Assembly (NCBI GenBank): GCA_015065935.1
Contig: SVPI01000002.1
Location: 106,548-170,547 of the forward strand
Reading direction: 5' to 3'
DNA: 64,000 nucleotides
Origin: Oscillospiraceae bacterium
GTDB lineage: Bacteria; Bacillota; Clostridia; Oscillospirales; Acutalibacteraceae
The position numbers and the translations under genes were made by a program. The stretch's first letter is position 1. Each line of letters begins with the position of its first letter. The notes under the pieces are model-generated. The model saw only the letters and a list, made by a program, of their open reading frames with translations, was not told the DNA's origin and made no database searches. Positions 1 to 8,248 of this stretch are shown piece by piece.

Positions 1-3
1 AAA

Positions 4-447
4 ATGGAACAGTTTATATCACACTCACCCGAGCAAACCCGTGCCTTTGCCGAAAGGCTGGCGCAAACCCTTGAGAGCGGCTGTGTGGTGGCCTTCACAG
101 GCAATCTCGGAGCCGGCAAAACCTGTTTTACAGCAGGTCTTGCAAAGGGGCTGGGCTTTGGCGGAAGAGTGACCTCCCCCACCTTTGCTCTTATGAATGA
201 GTATGTTGGTGGCAGACTTAATGTCTATCATTTTGATATGTACCGCATCTCCTCTTGGGAGGACCTTTATTCAAGCGGTTTTTTCGATTTCCGCGATATG
301 GGCGGCGTTGTTGTTGCCGAGTGGAGCGAAAACATTGTGGGCGCCCTTGATGAGGGAACGATTTTTATTGATATTGAAAATATTGACGAAACCACCCGCA
401 AAATTACAGTGACAAGGGGAAAACCTTATGAAAATTCTGGCAATTGA
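4..447 (+). CDS. tsaE: tRNA threonylcarbamoyladenosine biosynthesis ATPase TsaE
   Basis: A 147-residue protein of normal length for the family. It has a P-loop, GNLGAGKT, near residues 33-40, and the family's SPTF motif followed by a conserved YHFDMYR segment. TsaE is the cytoplasmic ATPase that resets the TsaB-TsaD complex making t6A37 on ANN-decoding tRNAs. Its last 20 bases overlap tsaB, so the two are translationally coupled. The gene begins at the very edge of the window, so its promoter and ribosome site cannot be judged. Confidence 0.95.
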   Translation: MEQFISHSPEQTRAFAERLAQTLESGCVVAFTGNLGAGKTCFTAGLAKGLGFGGRVTSPTFALMNEYVGGRLNVYHFDMYRISSWEDLYSSGFFDFRDMGGVVVAEWSENIVGALDEGTIFIDIENIDETTRKITVTRGKPYENSGN

Positions 448-1132
448 ATGTTCGGCAACCCCTGCCTCCTGTGCAATTTTTGAAGATAAAAGGCTTATTT
501 CCTCATCTTTTGCAAATGTAAAACTCACCCACTCCGAAACCCTTATTCCAATGGTTGAAGCCACCCTTAAAAACGCAAAGCTTAGTATTGATGATATTGA
601 CAGCCTTGCCGTTTCCTGCGGACCGGGCTCATTTACCGGAATCAGAATTGGAATAAGCGCAATAAAGGGCCTTGCCATAAAGGATAAAAAGCCCTGCTGT
701 GCCGTTTCAACCCTTGCTTCAATGGCATATAGGCTCCGCTTTTTTGATGGCGTTGTTTGCGCCGTTATGGATGCCCGCTGCAACCAGGTTTATAACGCTC
801 TTTTCCGATGTGAAAGCGGCGTTATCACCCGCCTTTGTGAAGACCGCGCTCTTATGGTTGATGAACTGATTTCAGAGCTTAAAACACTTGAAAATGACAG
901 CATTTTCCTCATTGGCGATGGTGCCGATATGTTTTATGGGAAGGCAAAACACCTGCCTAATGTTAAAAATGCAAGCGAAACACTTAAATACCAACACGCC
1001 GAGGGCGTTGCTCTTGCCGCGTTTGATATGATAAAAGAAAATAATACCGTTTCCCCTGAGGCGCTTTTGCCCTTTTATTTAAGGTTGCCCCAGGCCGAAA
1101 GGGAATTAAAACAAAAAAGGGGAGAAAACTAG
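428..1132 (+). CDS. tsaB: tRNA threonylcarbamoyladenosine biosynthesis protein TsaB
   Basis: A 234-residue ASKHA-fold protein. It opens with the typical ILAIECSATPASCAI start and contains the SCGPGSFTGIRIG motif near residues 62-74, both diagnostic of TsaB (formerly YeaZ). TsaB is the non-catalytic partner of TsaD in t6A synthesis. It overlaps tsaE and is followed after one base by rpiB. The rimI gene that often follows tsaB is absent here. Confidence 0.95.
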   Translation: MKILAIECSATPASCAIFEDKRLISSSFANVKLTHSETLIPMVEATLKNAKLSIDDIDSLAVSCGPGSFTGIRIGISAIKGLAIKDKKPCCAVSTLASMAYRLRFFDGVVCAVMDARCNQVYNALFRCESGVITRLCEDRALMVDELISELKTLENDSIFLIGDGADMFYGKAKHLPNVKNASETLKYQHAEGVALAAFDMIKENNTVSPEALLPFYLRLPQAERELKQKRGEN

Positions 1133-1133
1133 A

Positions 1134-1577
1134 ATGAAAATTGCAATCGGCTGTGACCACGGAGGCTTTGAACACAAGAATGCAATTATTGAGCATTTAA
1201 CAGCCCGCGGTTTTGAAATCTGCGATTTTGGTATTAAGGAGCTTGCTTCGGTTGACTATCCCGACATTGCAAAGCCCGTTAGCCTTGCGGTTACAAAAAA
1301 GGAATGTGACCTCGGCATCCTCGTTTGCGGAACAGGCATTGGAATGAGCCTTGCCGCTAACAAGGTAAAGGGCATTCGCGCCGCAGTTTGTTCCGACCAC
1401 TTTAGTGCTAAATACACCCGCCTTCATAACGACTCAAACATTTTGTGCCTTGGCGGCAGGGTTATAGGCATTGGAACAGCACTTGAGCTTGTTGACCTTT
1501 TTGTTGACACCGCTTTTGAGGGCGGAAGGCACCAAAAGCGAATAGATAAAATTACCGAAATTGAAAATATTCAGTAA
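1134..1577 (+). CDS. rpiB: Ribose 5-phosphate isomerase B
   Basis: A 147-residue RpiB/LacAB family protein. It has the N-terminal [10 protein letters not shown] phosphate and active-site loop, the catalytic CGTGIGMS cysteine motif and the SDHFSAK histidine region. It interconverts ribose 5-phosphate and ribulose 5-phosphate in the non-oxidative pentose phosphate pathway. Its ATG lies directly after the tsaB stop. Pairing with upp downstream puts ribose phosphate supply next to pyrimidine salvage, which uses PRPP. An allose-phosphate isomerase role is possible but less likely in this context. Confidence 0.93.
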   Translation: MKIAIGCDHGGFEHKNAIIEHLTARGFEICDFGIKELASVDYPDIAKPVSLAVTKKECDLGILVCGTGIGMSLAANKVKGIRAAVCSDHFSAKYTRLHNDSNILCLGGRVIGIGTALELVDLFVDTAFEGGRHQKRIDKITEIENIQ

Positions 1578-1593
1578 AGAAAGGAATTTTAAA

Positions 1594-2226
1594 ATGAACG
1601 ACAATGTAGTAGTAATGGACCATCCCCTTATTCAGCACAAGCTCACAATTTTAAGAGACAAGCGTACAGGCTCAAAGCAGTTCAGAGAGCTGGTTAGCGA
1701 AATCGCAATGCTTATGTGCTATGAATCTACCCGCGATTTACCCCTTATGGATGTTAAGGTTGAAACCCCGCTTATGACCACCAAGGCAAAGGCATTAAAG
1801 GGCAGAAAAATGGCATTTGTTCCCATTCTCAGAGCAGGTCTCGGTATGGTTGACGGTGTTTTAAGCCTTATCCCCGCCGCAAAGGTCGGTCATATCGGTA
1901 TGTACCGCGACCCCGAAACCCATCAGCCTGTTGATTATTACTGCAAGCTGCCCAGCGACCTGCCCGAGCGTGATGTTTTCGTGCTTGACCCAATGTTGGC
2001 CACAGGCGGTTCTGCCATTGATGCCGTTGCAAGCATTAAAAAGCACAACCCCAAGCGCATTAAATTCCTTTGCATCATTGCCGCACCCGAGGGTCTTAAG
2101 GCCTTTACCGAGGCTCATCCCGATGTTCCCGTTTTCTGCGCAGGCCTTGATGAAAAATTAAATGACCACGCTTACATTCTCCCCGGCCTGGGTGACGCAG
2201 GAGATAGAATTTTCGGCACAAAATAG
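1594..2226 (+). CDS. upp: Uracil phosphoribosyltransferase
   Basis: The ORF track begins at 1561, but the real start is the ATG at 1594, which follows an AAGGAA ribosome site and gives the usual 210 residues. The PRPP-binding loop reads [10 protein letters not shown] and the uracil-binding C-terminus ends in [14 protein letters not shown], both typical of Upp. The enzyme salvages uracil to UMP using PRPP. It is the last gene of the tsaE-tsaB-rpiB-upp run. Confidence 0.96.
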   Translation: MNDNVVVMDHPLIQHKLTILRDKRTGSKQFRELVSEIAMLMCYESTRDLPLMDVKVETPLMTTKAKALKGRKMAFVPILRAGLGMVDGVLSLIPAAKVGHIGMYRDPETHQPVDYYCKLPSDLPERDVFVLDPMLATGGSAIDAVASIKKHNPKRIKFLCIIAAPEGLKAFTEAHPDVPVFCAGLDEKLNDHAYILPGLGDAGDRIFGTK

Positions 2227-2247
2227 TAACTTAAATTAAAAAAGAAT

Positions 2248-2290
2248 AAAACCTCCTTCTCTGCTTAAAAATAAGATTGAAGGAGGTTTT
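2248..2290 (+). promoter_or_regulatory. Hairpin that masks the ribosome site of the next small gene
   Basis: Two perfect 12-base arms, AAAACCTCCTTC (2248-2259) and GAAGGAGGTTTT (2279-2290), are separated by a 19-base loop. The right arm is the complete Shine-Dalgarno sequence of the 62-residue ORF starting at 2294. The left arm is its anti-SD complement. It could be a weak terminator for upp, but there is no U-run beyond the stem, so translational masking fits at least as well. Confidence 0.5.
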
Positions 2291-2293
2291 AAA

Positions 2294-2482
2294 ATGCAAA
2301 AACAAGGCTCTGCAATGTCCTTTGTAAAGGGTATGGGCGCAGGTATGGCGGCGGGTATGGTTGCCTATGCCGCGGCCAAAATGATGATGGGCACAAACAA
2401 CCATAACCTTTCAAAGGGCTCCTCAAAAATTGTTCACGCCGTTGGCGACCTGGTGGATGGCGTTCAAACAATGTTTAAGTAG
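2294..2482 (+). CDS. Small glycine/methionine-rich membrane-type protein
   Basis: A 62-residue protein with one hydrophobic stretch of alternating Gly, Ala and Met (GMGAGMAAGMVAYAAAKMMMG, about residues 11-31). A polar tail with an amphipathic VGDLVDGVQTMF end follows. It has a perfect GAAGGAGG ribosome site five to eight bases upstream and its own terminator, so it is very probably real. I do not recognise a family beyond the general class of small clostridial one-helix proteins and assign no function. Confidence 0.7.
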   Translation: MQKQGSAMSFVKGMGAGMAAGMVAYAAAKMMMGTNNHNLSKGSSKIVHAVGDLVDGVQTMFK

Positions 2483-2485
2483 GAT

Positions 2486-2517
2486 TTTTAAGCGGCTTTC
2501 AGAAAAGCCGCTTAAAA
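2486..2517. terminator. Bidirectional terminator after the small gene
   Basis: Fourteen-base arms TTTTAAGCGGCTTT and AAAGCCGCTTAAAA around a short loop, with T/A tracts within and beside the stem. It isolates the upp region from the ABC exporter. A TATAAT box (2555-2560) follows about 37 bases before the exporter start. Confidence 0.75.
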
Positions 2518-2596
2518 TTTACAATTTCGCAATACATATTTTGGTAAAACAGTATATAATTAGAAAAAATACATTTATAGAAAAGGGTTACAAGCA

Positions 2597-5254
2597 ATGT
2601 TAACACTTAAAAACATCATTAAAACCTATAAAACGGGTGATGAAAAGGTTGATGCATTAAAAGGGGTCAATATCTCTTTCAGAAAAAACGAGTTTGTCGC
2701 TATTCTGGGCCATTCAGGCTGTGGTAAAACCACCCTGCTCAACATTATCGGCGGCCTTGATAAGTACACTTCAGGCGATCTTATCATCGACTCAAAATCC
2801 ACTAAAAATTTTAGTGACCACGATTGGGATACCTACCGAAACCATAGGGTTGGTTTTGTTTTCCAAAGCTATAACCTTATTGAACACCAAAGCGTTCTTG
2901 CCAATGTTGAACTTGCCTTAACCCTTTCGGGTGTGTCACGTAAGGAACGTAGAGAAAGGGCTAAAAATGCCCTTATAAAGGTTGGCCTTGGTGACCAGTT
3001 AAACAAAAAGCCCAACCAAATGTCGGGCGGTCAAATGCAGCGTGTTGCCATTGCCCGCGCCCTTGTTAATAACCCTGAAATTCTGCTTGCCGATGAGCCC
3101 ACAGGCGCTCTGGATTCTGCAACCAGCGTTCAGATTATGGAGCTGATAAAGGAAATTGCCAAGGACCGCCTTGTTATTATGGTTACCCATAACCCCGAGC
3201 TTGCCGAAAGCTATGCCACAAGAACGGTGCATTTGCTTGACGGCAACATTGTTTCCGACTCCGACCCCTTTAATGAAGAGCAGGAAATTAAGAGTGATGA
3301 AAAGAAAAAGAAGAAGAGCAAAAAGGATAAAAAGGTTTCAATGTCCTTTTTTACTGCTTTGTCACTTAGCTTTAACAACCTGCTAACCAAGAAGGCCCGA
3401 ACCTTTTTGACCGCCTTCGCAGGCTCTATCGGCATTATCGGCATCGCCCTTATTCTTGCCATTTCAAACGGAATTGACGCCTATATCAGCTCGGTTGAGG
3501 AGGACACCCTGTCCAGCTATCCCATTGAAATTCAGGAATCCACAATGAGTATGGGAGATATGCTCTCTAATATGTCCAGTGAAAACACAGGCAAAACGCC
3601 CCACGATATGGATAAAATTTATTCCAACAACATAATGGGCGAGCTGTTAAATGTTATGACAAGTTCTCTCAGTCAAAACAATCTTACCGCCTTTAAGGAG
3701 TTTTTAGATGGCGGAAAATCGGGCATTGAGGAGCTTACCAGCGGTGTTCAGTATAAATATTCAACAACCCTTAATGTTTATAAAGCCGACACCTCAAATT
3801 CCGTAACCCAGGTTAATCCCAACAAAATTATGGAAACCCTGGGCTTTATGCCCACCTCAAACCCTGCGATGTCAATGGGAATGCCCTCCTCTCAAATGAG
3901 CTCCACCGATGTTTGGCAGGAGTTACTTGATAACGAGGAGCTGCTCAAAAAGCAATATGACATTATAAAGGGCAGAATGCCCGAAAAATATAACGAGGTT
4001 GTTATCATTGCCGATAAGAATAACGAAATCAATGATTTTACAATCTATTCATTAGGTTTAAAGGATGCCTCGGTTCTCCCCCAGCTTATGGAGGATATTA
4101 AAAACGGCAAAGAGGTAGATACCGAGCAGACCAGCTACACCTATGATGAGCTTTTAGGCCTTGAATTTAAGCTCCTTTTAAACACCGATTATTATGAAAA
4201 GCAGGGCGATATCTGGGTTGATAAATCCAAAGATAACGACTATTTAAGGCAGAAGCTTAAAGACAGCGAAACCATTAAGGTTGTAGGTATCCTGCGCCCC
4301 AGCGACGAGGCTGTTTCCTCGACAATGAGGGAAGGCATCGGCTACACTGCCTCTCTTATGGAGCACCTTGTAAACGAGGTTAACAAAAGCGAAATTGTAA
4401 AGGCTCAAAAGGATAACGAGGAAATTGATATTTTCACAGGCAACCGCTTCCCCACCGAGGAGGACAAAAAGCTTAACGAACAGCCTATTACAATGGACAC
4501 AATAAACGCCTACCTTGAAACCCTGCCCGAAAAGGAAAAGGCCGAGTATAAGGGCGCCATCCAGCAAATGCAGATGATGGGAATGCCTGAGGAGCAAATT
4601 ATTGAAATGTTCAAAAAGGCAAAGGAGCAAAACTCTACCGATGCCACCTATTCGGGCAACCTTGCAGCCCTCGGTGTTGCTGATTTAAGTAAGCCCTCCT
4701 CCATTCTTATCTACGCCAAGGATTTTGCCTCAAAGGAGGAAATAAACGAACTCATTGCCGACTATAACGAAAGCGTTGTGGAGGAGGATGAAATTGAGTA
4801 CACCGATTATATCGGCCTGCTTATGTCCTCGGTTACCACAATTATCAACGCCATAAGCTATGTGCTTATCGCCTTCGTTTCCATTTCTCTGGTTGTTTCC
4901 TCAATTATGATTGGAATTATAACCTACATTTCGGTTTTGGAACGAACAAAAGAAATCGGCATCCTGCGTGCAATCGGCGCATCAAAGAAGGATATTTCCC
5001 GCGTATTCAACGCCGAAACCTTTATTATCGGCCTTACTGCGGGCGCCCTCGGCATTGGGCTCACATTGCTTATGAGTATTCCCATCAATGCAATAATTTA
5101 TCACTTCACCACCATTGCAAATGTTGCCGCACTGCCACCTGTTGCAGGCATAGCCCTTGTTATTATCAGTATGGTTTTAACCATGATTTCGGGCTTTATC
5201 CCCGCAAAAATTGCGGCTAAAAAAGACCCTGTTGTGGCATTACGCAGCGAATAG
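2597..5254 (+). CDS. ABC transporter, ATPase fused to FtsX-type permease (MacB-like)
   Basis: An 885-residue single-chain exporter. Residues 1-225 are a LolD/MacB-type ATPase with Walker A GHSGCGKT (38-45), signature MSGGQMQR and Walker B ILLADEPTGALDS. A lysine-rich linker (KKKKKSKKDKK) leads to one membrane helix near residue 275. A large extracytoplasmic region of about 450 residues follows, then three C-terminal helices with the FtsX pattern ending near DPVVALRS. Such proteins usually work as mechanotransmission exporters for peptides, antibiotics or lipoproteins. There is no neighbouring sensor kinase and no substrate clue. A TATAAT box at 2555-2560 probably serves it. Confidence 0.9.
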   Translation: MLTLKNIIKTYKTGDEKVDALKGVNISFRKNEFVAILGHSGCGKTTLLNIIGGLDKYTSGDLIIDSKSTKNFSDHDWDTYRNHRVGFVFQSYNLIEHQSVLANVELALTLSGVSRKERRERAKNALIKVGLGDQLNKKPNQMSGGQMQRVAIARALVNNPEILLADEPTGALDSATSVQIMELIKEIAKDRLVIMVTHNPELAESYATRTVHLLDGNIVSDSDPFNEEQEIKSDEKKKKKSKKDKKVSMSFFTALSLSFNNLLTKKARTFLTAFAGSIGIIGIALILAISNGIDAYISSVEEDTLSSYPIEIQESTMSMGDMLSNMSSENTGKTPHDMDKIYSNNIMGELLNVMTSSLSQNNLTAFKEFLDGGKSGIEELTSGVQYKYSTTLNVYKADTSNSVTQVNPNKIMETLGFMPTSNPAMSMGMPSSQMSSTDVWQELLDNEELLKKQYDIIKGRMPEKYNEVVIIADKNNEINDFTIYSLGLKDASVLPQLMEDIKNGKEVDTEQTSYTYDELLGLEFKLLLNTDYYEKQGDIWVDKSKDNDYLRQKLKDSETIKVVGILRPSDEAVSSTMREGIGYTASLMEHLVNEVNKSEIVKAQKDNEEIDIFTGNRFPTEEDKKLNEQPITMDTINAYLETLPEKEKAEYKGAIQQMQMMGMPEEQIIEMFKKAKEQNSTDATYSGNLAALGVADLSKPSSILIYAKDFASKEEINELIADYNESVVEEDEIEYTDYIGLLMSSVTTIINAISYVLIAFVSISLVVSSIMIGIITYISVLERTKEIGILRAIGASKKDISRVFNAETFIIGLTAGALGIGLTLLMSIPINAIIYHFTTIANVAALPPVAGIALVIISMVLTMISGFIPAKIAAKKDPVVALRSE

Positions 5255-5283
5255 TTGACTAATTTGGTAAATTTTGGTATTAT
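5255..5283 (+). promoter_or_regulatory. Sigma-A promoter of the AbrB-type gene
   Basis: TTGACT (5255-5260), a 17-base spacer and TATTAT (5278-5283). The -35 box begins one base after the exporter's stop codon region, and the expected start point near 5290 falls inside the stem-loop at 5284-5311. Confidence 0.75.
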
Positions 5284-5314
5284 AAATGCGGCAAGGAAAC
5301 TTGCCGCATTTTTT
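5284..5314 (+). terminator. Exporter terminator overlapped by the abrB start point
   Basis: Twelve-base arms AAATGCGGCAAG and CTTGCCGCATTT close a GAAA tetraloop and are followed by TTTTG. It is a textbook Rho-independent terminator for the upstream ABC gene. The promoter just ahead should start transcription within its left arm, so its own transcript could not form the complete stem. Confidence 0.75.
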
Positions 5315-5330
5315 GTTTGAGGTGATTTAA

Positions 5331-5600
5331 TTGAAGGAAACAGGCATCATTCGCCCCGTTGATAAGCTTGGCAGAATAGTTATCCCAAAGGAACTGAGAA
5401 AACTTATGAATGTGGAAAACGAAAAGGACAGCTTTGAAATTTTTGTGGAGGGCGACTCCCTTGTCCTTAAAAAATACAAGGCAGGCTGTATTTTCTGTGA
5501 CAGCACCGAAAACTGCTTTAACTTCGAAGGTCACACCGTTTGCAAAAACTGCGCTAAAAACATTGTAACCGCCGCCCTTGTTTCAAATGATGATAATTAA
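5331..5600 (+). CDS. AbrB-family transcriptional regulator with zinc-ribbon tail
   Basis: An 89-residue protein. Residues 1-50 are a swapped-hairpin AbrB DNA-binding domain (GIIRPVDKLGRIVIPKELR). Residues 53-74 hold two CxxC pairs (C53/C56 and C71/C74) that look like a zinc ribbon. The start is a TTG at 5331, five bases after GAGGTGA; no better ATG exists. AbrB proteins are transition-state regulators that bind AT-rich DNA. The targets here are unknown. It has its own promoter and terminator. Confidence 0.85.
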   Translation: MKETGIIRPVDKLGRIVIPKELRKLMNVENEKDSFEIFVEGDSLVLKKYKAGCIFCDSTENCFNFEGHTVCKNCAKNIVTAALVSNDDN

Positions 5601-5632
5601 AAAAGACCGATGCGATGCATCGGTCTTTTTTC
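5599..5632. terminator. Convergent terminator between abrB and the next gene
   Basis: AAAAAGACCGATGC pairs with GCATCGGTCTTTTT around a three-base loop, with a T-run on either strand. It can end both the plus-strand AbrB gene and the minus-strand gene that ends at 5635. Confidence 0.8.
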
Positions 5633-5634
5633 TT

Positions 5635-6384
5635 TTAACCAATAAGTGCTTCCCTTAAAGCCTTGTTCTTTTTAAGCTCGGGCAGGAAGTTGCGAACCAG
5701 GGGCACAAGATAGGAATCCTTGCCCTGAATTTCGCTGATTTTAGCGAGCAGGCCTTCATTTTGCTCGCAGGCAACGGAGACAACAGCGATAATAAGGGTT
5801 CCTGTTTCCTTATCGCCATCAATATAGCAACCGTTAAACAGGTCGATAAGCTTTTTAATCTGCTTATCGGTGCCGCCGCCCAGCACCGCTGAAATCTTCG
5901 GCGTTAGGGTCTCGCGGAAGAATTCAAGATAAAGGTACATTCCGTTTTTGGCAACGCTTTCCTTATAGGTTTCCTTAAATTCGGGGTAAACCGCCAAAAG
6001 CTTTGCGGTAAAGCCCTCAACATTCATTTGCGCGTTTTTCTTGGCTGTGGGCAGGTCAATTTCATTTGCATTGCCGCTTACCCTGGACCTTTTAATACCC
6101 AGCTCCTTTTTAAGAGAATCGGCAAAATCAAGTCCAACGCTTGCCGCATCACGCTTTGTCTGGGAATCATCAAAAAGATAGACCGAAAGCTCTCTGTCCT
6201 CGCCAATATTTCCATCGGTTATATCGGCAGTAAGCAGGCGGTAAACCTGCCTTGCCTCATCATAAACAACTTTTATCTGCTTATCGTTATTTGCAAAAAC
6301 GCCTTCCTCGGTTTGTTTAAAGGCCTTTTCATCCAAAATGCTCTGCATTTCGGCAACGACAAACTCTAAATAACGGTTATCCAA
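5635..6384 (-). CDS. Conserved hypothetical protein (DUF7674-like C-terminal half)
   Basis: An acidic, soluble protein of about 249 residues with no signal peptide or membrane segment. The C-terminal half (KLLAVYPEFKETYKES... LYLEFFRETLTPKISAVLGGG... DKQIKKLIDLFNGC) resembles small clostridial proteins I associate with DUF7674. That match is from memory and unconfirmed. The track starts at a GTG (6393) that touches the AGGAG ribosome site. The TTG three codons in (6384) sits eight bases from AGGAG and is preferred. It has its own promoter. Confidence 0.65.
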   Translation of the reverse strand: MDNRYLEFVVAEMQSILDEKAFKQTEEGVFANNDKQIKVVYDEARQVYRLLTADITDGNIGEDRELSVYLFDDSQTKRDAASVGLDFADSLKKELGIKRSRVSGNANEIDLPTAKKNAQMNVEGFTAKLLAVYPEFKETYKESVAKNGMYLYLEFFRETLTPKISAVLGGGTDKQIKKLIDLFNGCYIDGDKETGTLIIAVVSVACEQNEGLLAKISEIQGKDSYLVPLVRNFLPELKKNKALREALIG

Positions 6385-6413
6385 CCAAATCACTCCTAAA
6401 TGATATTAAAACC

Positions 6414-6442
6414 ATTTTATCATATTATTTCCAATTTGTCAC
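6414..6442 (-). promoter_or_regulatory. Sigma-A promoter of the hypothetical gene
   Basis: Read on the minus strand: GTGACA (6437-6442), a 17-base spacer and TAAAAT (6414-6419). It lies back to back with the asnA promoter. Confidence 0.65.
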
Positions 6443-6470
6443 TATAATTTTTAATTTATAAATACTTTAA

Positions 6471-6499
6471 TTGACTTAAAAGATTTGTTATGTTAAAAT
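6471..6499 (+). promoter_or_regulatory. Sigma-A promoter of asnA
   Basis: TTGACT (6471-6476), a 17-base spacer and TAAAAT (6494-6499), 25 bases before the asnA ATG at 6525. An AGAGGTG ribosome site lies in between. Confidence 0.8.
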
Positions 6500-6524
6500 G
6501 TGTTTTTAGTAAGAGGTGTTTTAA

Positions 6525-7532
6525 ATGAACAAAATCTTTATTCCCGAGGGTTATAAGCCCTCCCTTTCAAGCTATGACACACAGTTAGCTATCGAATTTA
6601 TTAAACACGGCTTTCAGAAGGCTCTATCACGTGCGCTCTCATTAAAGCGCGTTTCGGCGCCTCTTTTCGTTGTGGGCTCATCAGGCCTCAACGATAATTT
6701 AAGCGGCAGCGAGCGCCCCGTTTCCTTTGATGTCCCCGCCGTTAAAACCGATGCCGAGGTTGTTCATTCCTTGGCAAAATGGAAGCGCCTCGCCCTTAAA
6801 AAATACGGTTTTTCCCTACACGAGGGCCTTGTTACCGATATGAACGCCATCCGCCGCGATGAGGAGCTTGATAACATTCATTCGGTTTATGTTGACCAGT
6901 GGGACTGGGAAAAGGTTATTGAAGCTGATGATAGAAATTTGGAATATTTAAAGGATACTGTCAGAAAAATCGTTGGCGCTATCTGCGATGTAAATGTCGC
7001 CTTAAAGGCGCAGTTCCCTGCCCTCAACTGCAACATCTGCCGCGAGGTTACCTTTATAACCGCTCAGGAGCTGGAGGATTTATATCCGAAGCTCTCCCCA
7101 TCTGATAGAGAAACCGCTCTTGTTAAGGAGAAAAAGACGGTTTTTGTTATGCAAATCGGCGCCCCCTTAAAATCGGGTGAAACACACAGCAAGCGCGCTC
7201 CCGACTATGATGATTGGACCTTAAACGGCGACCTGCTTTTATATAACGAGGTGCTTGACAGCGCGCTGGAAATTTCCTCAATGGGAATCCGCGTTGATAA
7301 AAAGGCGCTTGACAGCCAACTTAAGGCCGCTAATTGCGACTATCGCCGCGAGCTGCCCTTCCACCAAATGCTGCTAAACGATGAACTGCCCCTAACCATT
7401 GGCGGCGGCATCGGTCAATCCCGCCTTTGTATGCTCCTTATGGGCAGGGCCCATATTGGTGAGGTGCAGTCGGGCATTTGGGACAGTGATACGGTTAGAG
7501 TCTGCGAAGAAAAGGGTGTTCCCCTACTTTAA
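6525..7532 (+). CDS. asnA: Aspartate-ammonia ligase (AsnA)
   Basis: A 335-residue class II synthetase-like enzyme of the usual length. It shows the AsnA opening (IPEGYKP... TQLAIEFIKHGFQ), the VGSSGLNDNLSGSERPVSFD substrate region and the C-terminal GGGIGQSRLCMLLMG class II motif. It makes asparagine from aspartate, ammonia and ATP in the cytoplasm. Its stop codon overlaps the azlC start by one base, so amino-acid synthesis and transport genes share a transcript. Confidence 0.95.
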   Translation: MNKIFIPEGYKPSLSSYDTQLAIEFIKHGFQKALSRALSLKRVSAPLFVVGSSGLNDNLSGSERPVSFDVPAVKTDAEVVHSLAKWKRLALKKYGFSLHEGLVTDMNAIRRDEELDNIHSVYVDQWDWEKVIEADDRNLEYLKDTVRKIVGAICDVNVALKAQFPALNCNICREVTFITAQELEDLYPKLSPSDRETALVKEKKTVFVMQIGAPLKSGETHSKRAPDYDDWTLNGDLLLYNEVLDSALEISSMGIRVDKKALDSQLKAANCDYRRELPFHQMLLNDELPLTIGGGIGQSRLCMLLMGRAHIGEVQSGIWDSDTVRVCEEKGVPLL

Positions 7533-8248
7533 TGAAGCTGTTTAAAAAAGGTATTATTGATGGCTTGCCCATTGGCATCGGTTATCTATCGGTTTCCTTT
7601 GCCTTTGGTATCTTTGCCGTTGCCGCAGGGCTTTCTTCATTTGAGACTCTGTTCATATCAATGACTAATTTAACCTCAGCGGGTCAGCTTGCCGCAGTGC
7701 CCATTATCGCCTCCGGCGGGCTTATGAGTGAGCTGATTTCGGCGCAGGCTATAATAAACCTGCGTTATGCTTTAATGTCTATTTCCCTTTCTCAAAAGTT
7801 TGATGGCAGCATAAAGCTTTTTGACCGCTTTTTCCTCGCCTTTTTCAACACCGATGAGGTTTTTGCCGTTGCCGCCTCAAAGGAGGGGCAGGTCAGCAAG
7901 TCCTATATGTACGGGCTTATTATAACCCCCTACCTCGGCTGGTCGCTAGGCACAATTATCGGCGCCACCCTTGGCAACATTCTGCCCGAAATCGTAACCT
8001 CGGCACTGGGCATTGCAATTTACGGAATGTTTATTGCCATTGTAACACCGATGGCAAGAAAAAGCCGACCTGTGCTTATTTGCGTTATTTTTTCGGCACT
8101 GCTTTCCTGCGCCTTTAAATTTTTGCCAATTTTAAACACAGTGCCCGGCGGCTTTGTAATTATTATCTGCGCCGTTATTGCGGCGGCCGCCTGCGCCGTT
8201 TTATTCCCCCTTGATGAAAAGGAAAAGGAGGGAACGGCAAATGAATAA
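7532..8248 (+). CDS. azlC: AzlC-family branched-chain amino acid exporter subunit
   Basis: A 238-residue membrane protein with about six hydrophobic segments. It carries the AzlC opening (GLPIGIGYLSVSFAFGIFA) and the SAQAIINLRYALMSISLSQKF motif. AzlC forms an exporter with the small AzlD subunit, which follows with an 8-base overlap. Substrates in characterised systems are branched-chain amino acids or analogues. Location after asnA is unusual but gives no specific substrate. Confidence 0.9.
   Translation: MKLFKKGIIDGLPIGIGYLSVSFAFGIFAVAAGLSSFETLFISMTNLTSAGQLAAVPIIASGGLMSELISAQAIINLRYALMSISLSQKFDGSIKLFDRFFLAFFNTDEVFAVAASKEGQVSKSYMYGLIITPYLGWSLGTIIGATLGNILPEIVTSALGIAIYGMFIAIVTPMARKSRPVLICVIFSALLSCAFKFLPILNTVPGGFVIIICAVIAAAACAVLFPLDEKEKEGTANE

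Noticed and set aside
271-783. 170-residue minus-strand ORF
   Set aside because: Antisense to tsaE/tsaB with no ribosome site or family signature; a shadow of GC-biased coding sequence.
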